The notes under the pieces are model-generated. The model made no database searches. It saw nothing but the letters and a program-made list of their open reading frames with translations, and was not told the DNA's origin. Of a DNA stretch of 64,000 bases, positions 13,901 through 25,400 are shown one piece after another. Within the stretch, counting starts at the first letter, position 1. Every line of letters begins with the position of its first letter. This stretch comes from Cyanoderma ruficeps (taxonomy: Eukaryota; Chordata; Aves; Passeriformes; Timaliidae), in NCBI GenBank assembly GCA_008694505.1, contig VZDJ01000624.1:97759-161758 (forward strand). The letters are read 5' to 3'. The position numbers and the translations under genes were made by a program.

Positions 13901-14374
13901 TTCTGTTATTCCTATACTCTTTATATGATGGAGATCCAACCTTTGATGAAGTACAGTGGCAGCACAAAACACACTGACCACCAGTGTGTCATTCTTATTA
14001 CTTTAAGCACATGCTGTCTCTCAATAAAACCTCAAAAGCCATTGCTACCTAAGAGAAGGAAAAATGTGATTTTATATTGGCGACATGAGACCCAACTGCA
14101 CATAATCTGAATTTCTGAACTGCAGAACTTCAGATGTGTAAAATTTGGATTTGCAAGACTCTTTGAGGAAGGTGCTTCTCTTTTATTTTAGGTGAAGGAT
14201 GGAGATAAAGAAACTGAATAACAGAGAGCAATTTGAAAAAAAAAAAGCCTATGAAAAAAGTGGAAAAATTAAACTTTAGTCCTAGAACCAGTAAATGTTT
14301 GACTAATAATACATGAAAAGGATTTTTGCTCTTCTCAATATCTTGCAGATATTTTATTGCCAACTGATGTAACT

Positions 14375-14396
14375 ATTTATATTTATATTTATATTT
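14375..14396 (+). repeat. Short (TTTATA)n repeat
   Basis: Three to four copies of TTTATA are directly visible. It is a simple AT-rich repeat with nothing further to assign. Confidence 0.85.
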
Positions 14397-14893
14397 TTGA
14401 AAATTACCAACATGATCTGTATCAAGCTGGAAAATTACTGAAACTACTTATTTAGATGCCGCTGACCACAATTCTAGGTTCAAAGTACTATGAAGTAATT
14501 AAAATTCAGTGTCTCTGGAAAATAATTGGGAATGTATTCAGCATAGCTTTTTTTAGATATCAAAACTAATTTCAGAATATAGAGTTTTTAAGTTTTGATC
14601 AGTCTTTTCTTAGGCACTGTATAGGATTTTTGGGTTGAAACAAAATGACCAACATAACCAAGACTGTTGTGTTTGCCACTAATACCCCATACTCTCTGTC
14701 CAATAGACACATAGAGCAGATGGCTGACAAGAAAACCCTGATGACAAGTAAATTCTATCACTGCTTGGTTCAGAGAAGGGTCCTGAACTTTCATCTTCAA
14801 TATGTCTTCACAAAAATGCTGCATGAGTTTTATGTTCTAACTGTTTTCCTTTGAAATATCAATCCACAATGCTACAAAGAAGTTCCAAGTTGG

Positions 14894-15443
14894 TGTCCTG
14901 GGTTGTAGCATAGGATGTGCAAAAATATTCTATCACCATCTTCATGAACTGTTGAATCCAATTGTTGGAGTAGTGTTTTTCTCAGGCTCCCTCCCTCTGG
15001 GCAATCTTCTGTTAATGGCCCATCAGATGCCTTGCTGTGTGACTCATAGATAACTGCCTCTCATTAGAGAGCAATCTCTCTCTAATGGGCCATCAAGGCC
15101 CCGCTGTATGACTCATCATCCCATTGTGAGATGCTCCACCCAGGGGAGGAACCAACTATTCTCACCTGGATATAATCTGGGATCTGGGGACAGTACAGGT
15201 AGCCCTTACCCACTGGATTCCCAGAGGACCAGAGCTACCAGACCCTTTCTATGGGATCACTGCTTCAGGAAGACCATCTCATCTGGACTGCTTCCATCAC
15301 CCTGCTCAGGCTGTATTCTGACTCTGTCAGTGGTCTTTTGTATTACTGCTTTTATTTTATTCTACTTTCTTTTTCCTTTCTTCTTATGAAATTGTATTTT
15401 CTGACTTGGAGCTTCTCACTTGTTTTGTTTTCAAACCACTGCA
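14894..15443 (+). mobile_element. Solo LTR, family B copy 1
   Basis: This 550-bp LTR begins TGTCCTGGGTT and ends AAACCACTGCA. It is bounded by perfect 5-bp duplications GTTGG (14889-14893 and 15444-15448). It shares blocks with 51170-51862, for example TGTGAGATGCTCCACCCAG followed by a CACCTGGAT(A)TAA-like TATA region and then a block rich in GGACC. Near 15050-15110 it carries an internal partial duplication around TCTAATGGGCCATCA. A 5-bp duplication suits an ERVL-type element, and I recall similar TGTCCTGG...CCAAGACA LTRs in songbirds (not verified). The open frame at 15108-15389 inside it has no retroviral motif and is regarded as chance. Confidence 0.88.
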
Positions 15444-15448
15444 GTTGG

Positions 15449-15992
15449 TGTTCCCTCTTTTGCAAAATGCAAGCTAAATTGAATGAAAATCATGTAGTAT
15501 AACAAAGATTCTACTTACACAACAATAGCTAAAAACTAGTTGTCTTATGTTTTGTGCACCATTTTTACAGCTTGGATATTGAAGAGTATGAAATCTCATG
15601 AGACCATAGTTGGAAACAAGTTTCCCCTTAAATCACCTTCCAGTCTCTCTGCCTAGATACTCAAAACATAATCATAAACAAATTTGGTGCCACTGCCTCC
15701 CCCCACCTCCAGTCCCAACTCTACCAGAGTTGCATGAAAAGTTGCTAGCACATGTCCAGAGACGCAAATCTGGATGAACTGACCTACTATATCCCCAGTT
15801 AGAGAAACAATAAAATTGAATAAACAAAGGAAGAGTTTGGGCAGATCCAGAGAGAGAGAGCTACTGGTGACACCAAATTGATTTTCTGCCTTTCTTTTCT
15901 TTTGTATATTCCCTATATTCTTTACACATACATTTCTAGCTTTGTAGCCTATTTTTTGTATTAATAGTTAGCTCCAGTACTTTTCTCGGACC
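15449..15992. other. Intergenic DNA between two LTR-like segments
   Basis: About 540 bp with no gene recognised. A GAGAGAGAG run lies near 15851-15860. Some of this may belong to a decayed element, because the composition is richer in C than the surrounding desert, but I cannot name one. Confidence 0.5.
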
Positions 15993-16373
15993 TGACAGGC
16001 AGAAAGACTAAATGTGTTCCAGGGGCTCCAAACTGGGGTCCAAGTCTCCTATCCTATCTTGGTTTTTCCTGGGAGCCAAAGCTGAACAGCTCCTCAAAAC
16101 ACATTTTCATAAACAGAGTTTAGTTCCTATCTAGAGGCGGGGGGGATTTAAAAGGGTTGAACTGGGGGGGAATTACCTCACCACATATGTCTCCTACTTG
16201 GAGGATTCTTGTCAGATATGCTAATTTGCAAAATCTATAAAAATTGTGTATGTGTTATGCTGTGTGTGCATCTTCAGCATTTTCCATGTGGTGAATCATG
16301 CACCTAAGGATCCTCATAAAGGATTCTTATAAAAGACCTCTTTTTATCACCCTAACTCTGGCTCATGATTTTA
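15993..16373 (+). mobile_element. Probable LTR with octamer and TATA motifs
   Basis: The segment TGACAGGCAG... to ...CATGATTTTA has LTR-like promoter order: ATGCTAATTTGC near 16218-16229, then CTATAAAAATT about 10 bp further on, and a TATAAAAGACCTC block about 90 bp downstream that resembles a decayed AATAAA/R-U5 boundary. A candidate 5-bp duplication GGACC flanks it (15988-15992 and 16374-16378), but this was picked after looking at several possible ends and the 3' end would be TA, not CA. It has no second copy in the window. Family is unknown. Confidence 0.45.
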
Positions 16374-17025
16374 GGACCAGCAAAAAGGCATCCCTAGAAG
16401 CATCTAACAGCTCATGGCTTTTCCCCATGAAATCCCCACCACTCCCTGTTCTGCAGGTCTGAAGCAGCCTATTTCAAAGTGATCTTCTGACAGTAACATA
16501 TTGTTTGCACACAGAAAAGTGATTTCTGTCAATAATGCATGGTAGGAGCAACAAGATTCCTGAATTTAAAAAAACCTCACAGCCGCAAACCCAGCAAAAA
16601 CATAGTGTTCATCATCATCTACCAAAGTAGAATAAGACAAAGCATTTATTCAAGATATACCTTGAACTGAATGTGATTGCATTTGGTACAATTTTTCCAG
16701 AAGAGGATCAGTTTAGCTGTTAACTTTCTTTTGTGGTATGGGAGAGGGGGGTGGGAGGGGGGAAGCAGGGAAAGGCAGTACTAGCCATCAGGCTTTGATT
16801 TGGCAAGGTTTAAGGACATTTTTAAAGTTAGATACACATTTCTCCAGAAGAATGGATAGTCCTAGGAATACCCATATCTAAAAAGCACTTAATATGAAGT
16901 GAGAAACAGAAAACCACTAAGAAAACTAAACTTCATTCTAAATCTAAGCAGTGAAAGAGTCATGAGAAAATGCACCCACATCTTTTCAGAGGTTGATCAT
17001 AAACTGAGAAAATCATACTTGATGT

Positions 17026-17070
17026 ATAGATTCCATTATTCCATTATTCCAATATACAGATTCCATTATT
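17026..17070 (+). repeat. Short direct duplication (ATTCCATTATT)
   Basis: The unit ATTCCATTATT recurs directly: two overlapping copies, then AATATACAG and a third copy. It looks like local slippage or duplication in AT-rich DNA. Confidence 0.8.
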
Positions 17071-20000
17071 ACAAGGTTTGTAACAAGAGGCAATGCTTTT
17101 TGGGCAGAATGATATTGTAAGGGGTGGGAGACTAAGAACTAACAATCCAAGTTATTAATTTTTGCAATGTGTCAGATGTCTAAACAAGACAAAGAGGTAA
17201 GGATATTACTTCTTTCTAAAAGACATGCTCCTTTTCCCTCCAGACATTATCACAGCTACAAAAGGATTGCTATGACTTTTTTCAGTTAAATCAAAATATT
17301 CATTTTATCAAAGTCTTTTGATTGACAAATTACCATTATGCTTTTTTTCAATAGTTCTGTAACATGCTCAGTGGTATACATGAAGAACAATGTACAGTCA
17401 GGACATATTTTGGATCTATATTCTATAGTCAGAGACACAGAATGTATAGAGTGGTGTTGGTAACATGCTATTTTCTCAAACCTCTTCATTTGAATTATCC
17501 ATAGTGTTAGGAGGAGTGGTTTCCTAGGATATCAATATAAAATATCAAGCCTGAAATATGTACATTAAGAATATTATCCATATAACACTGCTATTACCTT
17601 ATATGATGCATTATATTACATGATGTACGCAAATACCACAAAATATGATGAACATTCAGAGACCACTGAGAAGTTTACATAAACCTGAAAAGCCATATAT
17701 AATTAGGTAAACTGTGGTATCAGTTTTGAAATTAAACATGCTCATACATTCTGCTGCTGGATACCTCTCAGCTTGATATGTCTTGAAAATTCAACAGGCA
17801 ACATTTAATAACACAAGGTGCTGTACCTCACTGGCCTCAGATAGTTATCAATATCTAATAAATGCCAAGGACCTGCTCCTTCTGGTTGATGGAAAAGGCA
17901 ATCAAGGTTTGATGAGTGCCAAGAATCATATTGTAGTCCATTGCTTGCTATATAATTGGAGGTTAAAAATGTAAAATTTAACTCTGCCACTAAAAATGTT
18001 AAAGGTGCAATGTATTTTCAAGATTGCCATCATTCACAACTCTGCTGCTTCCTTTCATTATACACGAAAAGCAATAAGCTTAGCACATGTTCTTCAAAAT
18101 TGAGATGCTTTATATGGAAACTGAGATAATGATGTCAATATGGAGCTTTTCTCTGTTTTTTCAAATGTGTGCACCTTTTCATGTGTGCATCCTGTCTGAA
18201 CCCCTAACTTGATACAAAGATTACATTCTGACAGTATTTAGATGCCGTAGGTATACAGCTTAATGAGGAAATGCTTGTGATGGCAAGCACTTTAATGAGG
18301 AAGTTATGGCATTGGCATTTTATATGTTAGGCTTATGTGTTAAAATAGACAGTAATTTTTAAAAGGTCATTTAGATAACTCATGGTCATATAAAACAACA
18401 TAATCAATCCTAGTGTTTAATAACTCATCAGATTTGAGATAACACAGTCACAAAAAAGAATAGAGAATAAAAAATTGTTTTAAGTACTATATAATTAGAC
18501 AAAACAGTTCATATTATCTAAACATAGATTTTCAAATAAAAATTTAAATTATTGTGATACCAATAAAGGAACACCAACATACACAGAAAAAACAGACAGT
18601 CATCAGTATACAGCATTATTCTTGACTACCAACCCAGAAGATAAACATTTCAATGTCTTTCCAGTAGTTCAAAGGCAAGTGATATTTTTCTCTTCAACTT
18701 TAAAATCACAATGTTTTGGCAACAAATTAAGTTTTACGAGCGATTCCTTAGGACTTCAAGTCGTTCAGATCACCTGCCATGCACCTTGCTCACAGTGAAC
18801 TCCATGCCAAGTTTACCAAAACGGGATGACAACTGTATGTTTGAAAGGATTTTAAATAAGAAACAATATAGTTACTGTAGCACTATAGCAACATAAAAAT
18901 ACTATACTTATCTGGCTCATGTCTGACCTGTACATAAGAACAGAAGATTTCTCACAGAGAAAATATTTTTGAAGCAATGGTTTATAACCGTCTACAACTA
19001 TTTAAAAAATGAGGAATTTTCTTGTTCTGGTATACATCTCTCTGTATCAATACAAAGAGTTTGACTCTTGGTGAGGTCAATACTTTAACCTTGTACATAT
19101 GCTGCATGACAAGAAAAATAAGGTTTGGATTATATACAATGATTACAGATCCAAGCACCTTCCTCTCTCTTGCCATAGAAATGCCTATTCCTTCCCAGGT
19201 ATATCCACCCAAAGAAAAAAGGAAAAAAAAATATGTGGCTGACAGTGTGCGTATGGATTATAATTTTATTTTGAGTTCTGAATGGAGTTTGATTAAATTT
19301 ACCATGGCCTAACAATGGAGAGACAAAGTAAAAGAAAGGTGATAGAAAACATGTTACAGATTTTATTACAGAAGTACACTTACAAATGGATAAGCATTGC
19401 CATTGAACTTTTCCATTTTATTCCAAGGACATTTTGAAGGCATTTTGCATTTCACTGCCAGACCATGTTTGACTTTATGCCATTTATATATCCGAATGCA
19501 AAATATTATCCTAAAGTCATCTAAGAGGTAATGGGTGTTTCCAGCTCTTACACTAAAGCGAGAAGATGCAAGAGTTGTAACAATCCTAGTCATTGACATT
19601 TACAACTATGGGGTTTGTTTTTAATACAGGGCAGTGAGCAATGTACTTAAGGCATCAGAAGATGGTTTATAACACACGCTAAAGGTGAATCACTTTTTTA
19701 GTAGATTTATTAGCTAGAGGATCTGCAATCTCAAGAGGAAATTAAGCCAGTTTTAACCCAAGTAGTGCTGCCTCTTTTAGTCATTTCCTTTGAAATTCTC
19801 AGCAGATCTCTGGCATCTAAAATGTCCTATTTGGGGACGTTGCTTTTTTTCCCCAGCTGGTTTCTGCTACCTTGGGTAATGATGGAGTACTCATTAACAA
19901 ACTAATTGATTTTTATTAATTATCTGTGGCATAATCTTTTTTGCTGATTTTTTTCCCCTAGTATCTAAGCTTATTAACTGCAAATACATAGTCAGTATAT

Positions 20001-20384
20001 AATTTGTCCTGAAGTAAAGTGGACTCAATAATACTCATTGATTTTAAAATTAAACACACTAATGTATATATAAATATATAGAAACACCTATGTTTTAAAG
20101 TATTTTTACCACTATAAAAAGAAATTGCTAAGAATTTATGACAAAATTTCAAAACTGAAAGAAATAAGATAATAATAAAAAATAGATAGGAAATAAGATA
20201 TTTTAAGAAATCCCTCACGTAAACAGACCTACTATTAATGCATAATGCAGACTTCCATATTTGATGCTCATATATTGAATAAAACAATTCTGAATGGTAC
20301 AGAGTAATAAATGCTACCAATATTATAATTGAATATGGTTACCACTATTATTTTTGTTTTTCAGGATTTTCTTCTGAATATGTG

Positions 20385-20412
20385 TAATATCTAATTTATT
20401 AATTAGATATTA
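20385..20412. repeat. Perfect 12-bp inverted repeat, 4-nt loop
   Basis: TAATATCTAATT (20385-20396) and AATTAGATATTA (20401-20412) are exact reverse complements around a TATT loop. The arms contain TAAT homeodomain-type cores. No mobile-element context is visible. Confidence 0.75.
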
Positions 20413-21200
20413 AGTGCTTTAAAAATACAGAACCTGGATATTTGTCGTTTTCTTACAAATAAATTGTCAGCAGCCTCTTCTCAAACCAGGAGAGACATTT
20501 TACAACAGCTATCTGACCTTCATGAAACTAATTTTAGTAAGAACAGCCTAGTTTTATTAAGTCTCGTAAAAGCAAAAAGCCACTCATCTAGGCTAGCTTT
20601 CATATAATGCCTGATAAAAGACAATGACAGAGACCAATTAACAATTCCACATTGCAGGAGATTCCTTTTGGCTTCATGGCCATCAGCCTTTAACTGTTAC
20701 ATAAAACACTAGAAATAGTAAAACCCCTGGTTGTTGCAGACTCCATTCCTCCTTCATCCACAAATAAGGCTCATTAGGAAAAGGACTTTATTCTTACTGT
20801 ACATTTCTTCATTGTGAGCCAGGCAGAAGTTTAAGAAGTTGTTGAAAGAAAATGAGGTGATCAGGAATACTTTCAAGATGCTATGAAGGACACACTACAT
20901 ACACACTACAAGGAAAATAGCTCCCAGTAACTATTTCAAGAAACTAATTCTGACTAATGTCAAGATTATATTCACCCCTCATGAGTTCTTGCTTTATTTG
21001 AACATTTTATTTATTTGAATTGGTATCTCAAAACTATTACAATCTCTTATTAATAAATTGGTGTAAATATTATGCTTTCATATTTGATTTTCCATAAATG
21101 CAATCACAAATACAGATATCACATATTGCTGCTTTTATTAATTGATCAAAAAAAATCTGATAGAATATCGATGGAAATTTGGTTTAGTTTACAAGCATGT

Positions 21201-22643
21201 TGTGGTGGTTTTATGTTTGCTAAATTTTGTTTGCTAAGTGGGAGATAGGATTTTGGAAGGAAAAGGTGAAACAGGCTTAATTTAAAAGTAAATAGATAGT
21301 TTATTAATACACAGTAAGGAAAAGAAAAAAATTAATTTTTTAAATTTTTTTCTATAAGTGTTTACTTTTTATAAATGATATAGAGACAAAACTTGTGACA
21401 TTTAGTTAATTTTACTATTTAAATATAGTTTTTTATTTATTTTTGAGGAGAGGAGGCTTTTGTTTTTTATGTAATTATTTTACTGACAACTTAGAAAAGT
21501 TTTTTTGTGGGTTGGAACTTTTATAGAAACAGACACTTGGGGAAAATTTGTTTTTATGTGGCTTTTTTATTAGTAGTTTTTTAAGTTGCTTGTGGGTTAT
21601 GGAACTTAGGCATTTGAGGTGTTATTTTTTAAAGATAAACCGTTTTAAGGCAAAGGATTTTTTATTTTAAGGAACAGAGAATTTTTTTTTAATTGGTGAC
21701 AGAGCTATTTATTTATTTATTTGGTTGTTGTTTAGGTATTTTATGGGATTGTACAGTTTATTACAAACACTTTTGTTTAAAAATTCACAAATTATTTTTT
21801 TAAATGCATATTTTTTATGATTTAAATGACAATTTACTAATACAGTTTATTTTTATAGCTCAAAAAAGAAAGTTTAGCTAGCAGGCCACTCTTTCATTTT
21901 TTTTAAATTAAATTTTTTTTTTTTTACTTTTTCCTATGTGACTGTTGTGCTAATTTTTTTTAATGCTTAATTATTTTGTCTGGTTTTGCTTTGGGAAGAG
22001 CCAGTGCTTTGGAAGTTCTGTCTGCTGGCAGGAAAGAGTCAAAGCTTGTTAAGGCCTGCAGTGGCCATGTGATTTTTGCTGAGTGGTAGTTAAGATTTTT
22101 TAAAAGCTGTGGGAATGGGAGAAAAAGGTAGGTTTTAAAGCAGTTTGGCTGATGAAAGACTCCTTGCCTTTTATTTTTTGGTTTTATTTTGGGTGGGCTC
22201 AGCTGGAAGCAACTGCAGGCTACAGGCTTTTCTTCCCCTGCTGGGGAAAGGGCCTAGGCCTTTGTCCAGGCTTTGGGCCAACTCCCCCCCATAGGGGGAG
22301 CAATAGGATGTTTTTTTAGTTGTTAAAAACTGATCTGATTTGGGCTGGGATGGGGCACATCATCCCCTCTTTTGGCTTGGGAGTTACTGGGCTAGGTGGG
22401 TCTCTTGTGAAAGTCTGGGCTCAAGCAGGTTGGGCTGTCTCCACTCCCTCCAAAGAAGAGAGCTAGGATTGCTTTACTTTTTTTGAAGGTGGAAGGGAGA
22501 GAAAGAGTGACTTTAGGCATTTTTTTTTTAACTTTTAAGGCTGTGTGACCCAGAGGTGTATCTTTGCACGCAATTGGCTATTTTGGTTGTCAGTTCAAAG
22601 GAAATCACTAATTGCATTTCACCATCTGTGCTAAACTAACACA
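21201..22643 (-). mobile_element. Solo LTR, family A copy 2, C-to-T hypermutated
   Basis: This 1443-bp LTR begins TGTGGTGGTTTTATG and ends AACTAACACA. It has perfect 5-bp duplications CATGT (21196-21200 and 22644-22648). An AATAAA lies on the minus strand at 21300-21305, supporting a minus-strand sense orientation. It is colinear with 4639-6055, but a large share of the C positions there are T here on the + strand. Examples are ACTCTCACA becoming ACTTTTATA, ACTTGCTTCC becoming ATTTGTTTTT, and a CCCCACCCCTCGG block near 5640 becoming TTTTATTTTTTGG near 22170. The inverted third copy keeps C at the sites I checked, so the changes are derived in this copy. The change is not confined to CpG. The flanking host DNA keeps ordinary C content. 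This is most simply explained by cytidine-deaminase editing of the retroviral DNA before integration. Confidence 0.92.
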
Positions 22644-24959
22644 CATGTTCACAACATGTACCCCAAAAGAAAGTTTGTATAAACATAGGCAACAATAAAC
22701 ACTATTAAATTGGAACACAGAATAAGAACACAATGGGAGATGCACCAAACTGATTAAAATATTTGATGGATTGTTCAAATAAAATTCTCCCAAAGTCCTA
22801 AAAGCACTGTACACTAATTGTTTCACATGTTCTAGCTATTTCTGGCTGCCAAGTTACTAATGTTACTATGAGAGGAGATGTAAAAAAAATCACCTTGATA
22901 TTCTAAGTTAAAAATAGCAATAACAACAAAATTTGTCAGATGTTCCCAAGGAAGCAGGATTGTCTACATGGACAGATTATCTGACACATGAATTATGAAA
23001 AGTTCTGACCCATTATCTGATGGCATGTGAGGTTTAGTTGATTAGAAGTAGCTAGACAGATTTTCAGTATTTAATCCCTAACTGTTAACAGTCTTTCTGA
23101 AAGTCACTGATTCCTCTCGCCTTTTCAATAAGCCATCTTTTTTTCTTGCAATCATATTGTGACTCTGGAGAGAAGCAGTTAATATTTCTGAAAAAAAAAA
23201 TTAAGATACAGTAATGTCAGTTAGACTGAGGAGAAAACTCACTTAAAGAAGTATATTCTAATTGCACAACAACTCCTGTCCATAGAAATAACAGATCCAT
23301 GATATGCTGGTCTTGGGAAAGAAAGAATACAAGCCAGTCCAATCCATATATTTTTATGCAACAATACTTTAAGTGATATCGAAGTTTATTATGCCCAGAA
23401 GAAATTATCAGAAAGGGCAGGTTTCCTAGACTAGGTTAGTGATAATTTCGAAGTCACATTATTTATCTCATTTACTCCCATTTTTTGTGTGCCTGGTAGA
23501 TCAATACTGTCCCATTTCTGCACCTCCACAAACAAATCAAAAATTTAGATAACTATGCAACACAGTTGTATGAAAAGAACTAACATTATTCTTTTAGTCT
23601 TTTTTATATAACCACAGTCACGAAGCAACACATCAAACTGCATCATAACCACTATCATCATATGCCTGGGGCATATTTCAAAATATCAGTTTTAAAATTT
23701 TGAGAAGAATTTTCAGCTAAACTTGCCATTGTATCATTTGAGTATGATACAGCTTCTTGCAATTACTGTGTTTTCTGAAAATGAGTTCTGCTAAAGTAAG
23801 TTATTATGATGGGAGTACATCTGGAAGATTAAATATTCAATATATCAATAGAAACTTGTAAATGTCAGTTCTCCACTTTCCATGTTAAAGCCTGTTCAAA
23901 TATGCTTCCTAAAGCAAAACTAAACTAAACTAGTTATTGCAAGAGATGAAGAGCACTCTTTGAATCAGCCTTGAGCAAAAGTGATTGCAGCAGTTCTAAA
24001 CACCCATTTTTGCCACACTTACATTATTTTTATTCCTTAGGCCACAGATCATGCTGGTTCCACTACATCAATTTTTAAGTAAAACTGAAAATATCATCCA
24101 AAAAAATCTGTAACACATTAGGCCAAAGTCTTTGTCGACTATTAGGCAGATAGATGAATAGGCATGTGACGAGGGAAATACATGCAAATATCAACACGCA
24201 AAGGCCAGATACATCTAGAGATAAGGCAATGATATTTCACACACACTGCATAGCACAAGCTTTTCCAGTAGTTTCACTCAGTTGCTTTTTACTATTGGAA
24301 GCAAATTCTCCACATCTTGAGTATTCAGCAGAAACTTCCCATAGCAGTTGAAATGGAGAAAATTATCTTCCTCCTGCGACACACACGGAGGCTTTGGTTA
24401 TATAAAAATTTGTATGCCTATACCCTGCCACATAAGATCTCTACACATTCTTTGTGCTTCTCTGAGAAGGAAAAGTGAAATATTTATTTCAGCCACACTG
24501 ACTACACCAAGGGATATAAGAGGATTTAATATGTTGTGATGCAAAAGCATGAATTCAACATTTAAACAATAGTAAGTTGAAGAAGATCACCATCTTCAGT
24601 AGTATTATCTGGTATTAACACTTTCCAGTGTAGCTCTTCAGGTTCATATATATTTTGGGTATTGGAAATCAATCTGACGATTGCTTCTATTTTGACCTGA
24701 TGGTATCTAAGCAAACTGAGGTCTAAGACACATTTATGTAAAATTTGGAATTATACAAAAAAAGCCTGAAAGGGAATGGTAAAGATGTCAAAGAAGGAAG
24801 CCTAGTCAAAGTGCTAATACCTGTATCTTCTCCCATAGCAGGAACATGAGCACAAGTTTTATAATGAGATGACCCTTACCTGCCACTTTCTTTTGCAAAT
24901 TACTACTGCCTTAATTATTTGCATCCGTGAACGCAAATGAAAATACTTAAGGATATATC

Positions 24960-25400
24960 AATATGCTCATAAATCATCTGCAGGCAATAAGTAATCCAAC
25001 ATAGATAATTAGAGAATTTACGGAAGGCTTACTCCTTCTGTTTATCTGCTTATGACATTTGCAGTACAGCCCTAACAGCAGGATAATTACTAGATTTATT
25101 CATCAAACAAAATCACGCCTTCTGGGAATGCACAGTGACTCTGGTTTTAGGACTAATAAAGACATTTTTCACCAAAACTCAAGTACTAATTTGCTCAATA
25201 ACTAGCTGCAATAAGCTTTTATGGAAGCACTAAAAGAAAAGGCTTGGCACCAGAGGGCAGATAATTAAAGGTGCAGTATCCAATACAAAAGTCTCTGAAC
25301 AATTCCCTGACCATATTAAAATTTAATTGTTGAATGTTAATTGAAAAAAAAATGAGTCATTACTGTTCCCTCTGCTTCAGTAATTATTCTTCTCATATAA
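24960..25400. promoter_or_regulatory. Candidate conserved non-coding element
   Basis: The block reads unlike its neighbours: little simple sequence, many TAAT/ATTA cores (for example AGATAATTAGAGAA, GGATAATTACTAG and TTAATTGTTGAATGTTAATTG), and a CTCF-like site at 25247-25260. This composition is typical of developmental enhancers in gene deserts. Nothing in the sequence alone proves conservation. Confidence 0.25.
25247..25260 (+). promoter_or_regulatory. CTCF-like motif
   Basis: GCACCAGAGGGCAG matches the CTCF core CCA(C/G)(C/T)AG(A/G)(G/T)GGC with one mismatch at the first base, and continues with AG as in many strong sites. A motif of this quality is expected occasionally by chance, so occupancy is unproven. 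Confidence 0.4.

Larger units (their letters stand above)
6489..14893. other. AT-rich intergenic DNA, no gene seen
   Basis: About 8.4 kb without a recognisable gene or large repeat. Open frames stay below about 112 codons and do not resemble known proteins. It holds a hairpin at 7637-7657, a CAA/CAAA microsatellite at 10942-10983, A-runs near 12054-12068, and a TTTATA run near 14375-14396. The part around 12940-13120 reads like conserved non-coding DNA and is noted as a finding. Confidence 0.65.
16379..21195. other. AT-rich intergenic DNA, no gene seen
   Basis: About 4.8 kb with no gene or large repeat recognised. The longest open frame (120 codons, minus strand, 19958-20320) is composed of the AT-rich background and looks like chance. 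A G-rich run lies near 16741-16767, a small tandem duplication at 17026-17070, and a perfect palindrome at 20385-20412. Confidence 0.6.

Noticed and set aside
19958..20320. 120-codon minus-strand frame
   Set aside because: Its composition is that of AT-rich background (Phe, Ile, Leu, Tyr, Cys), with no motif, splice context or coding bias.
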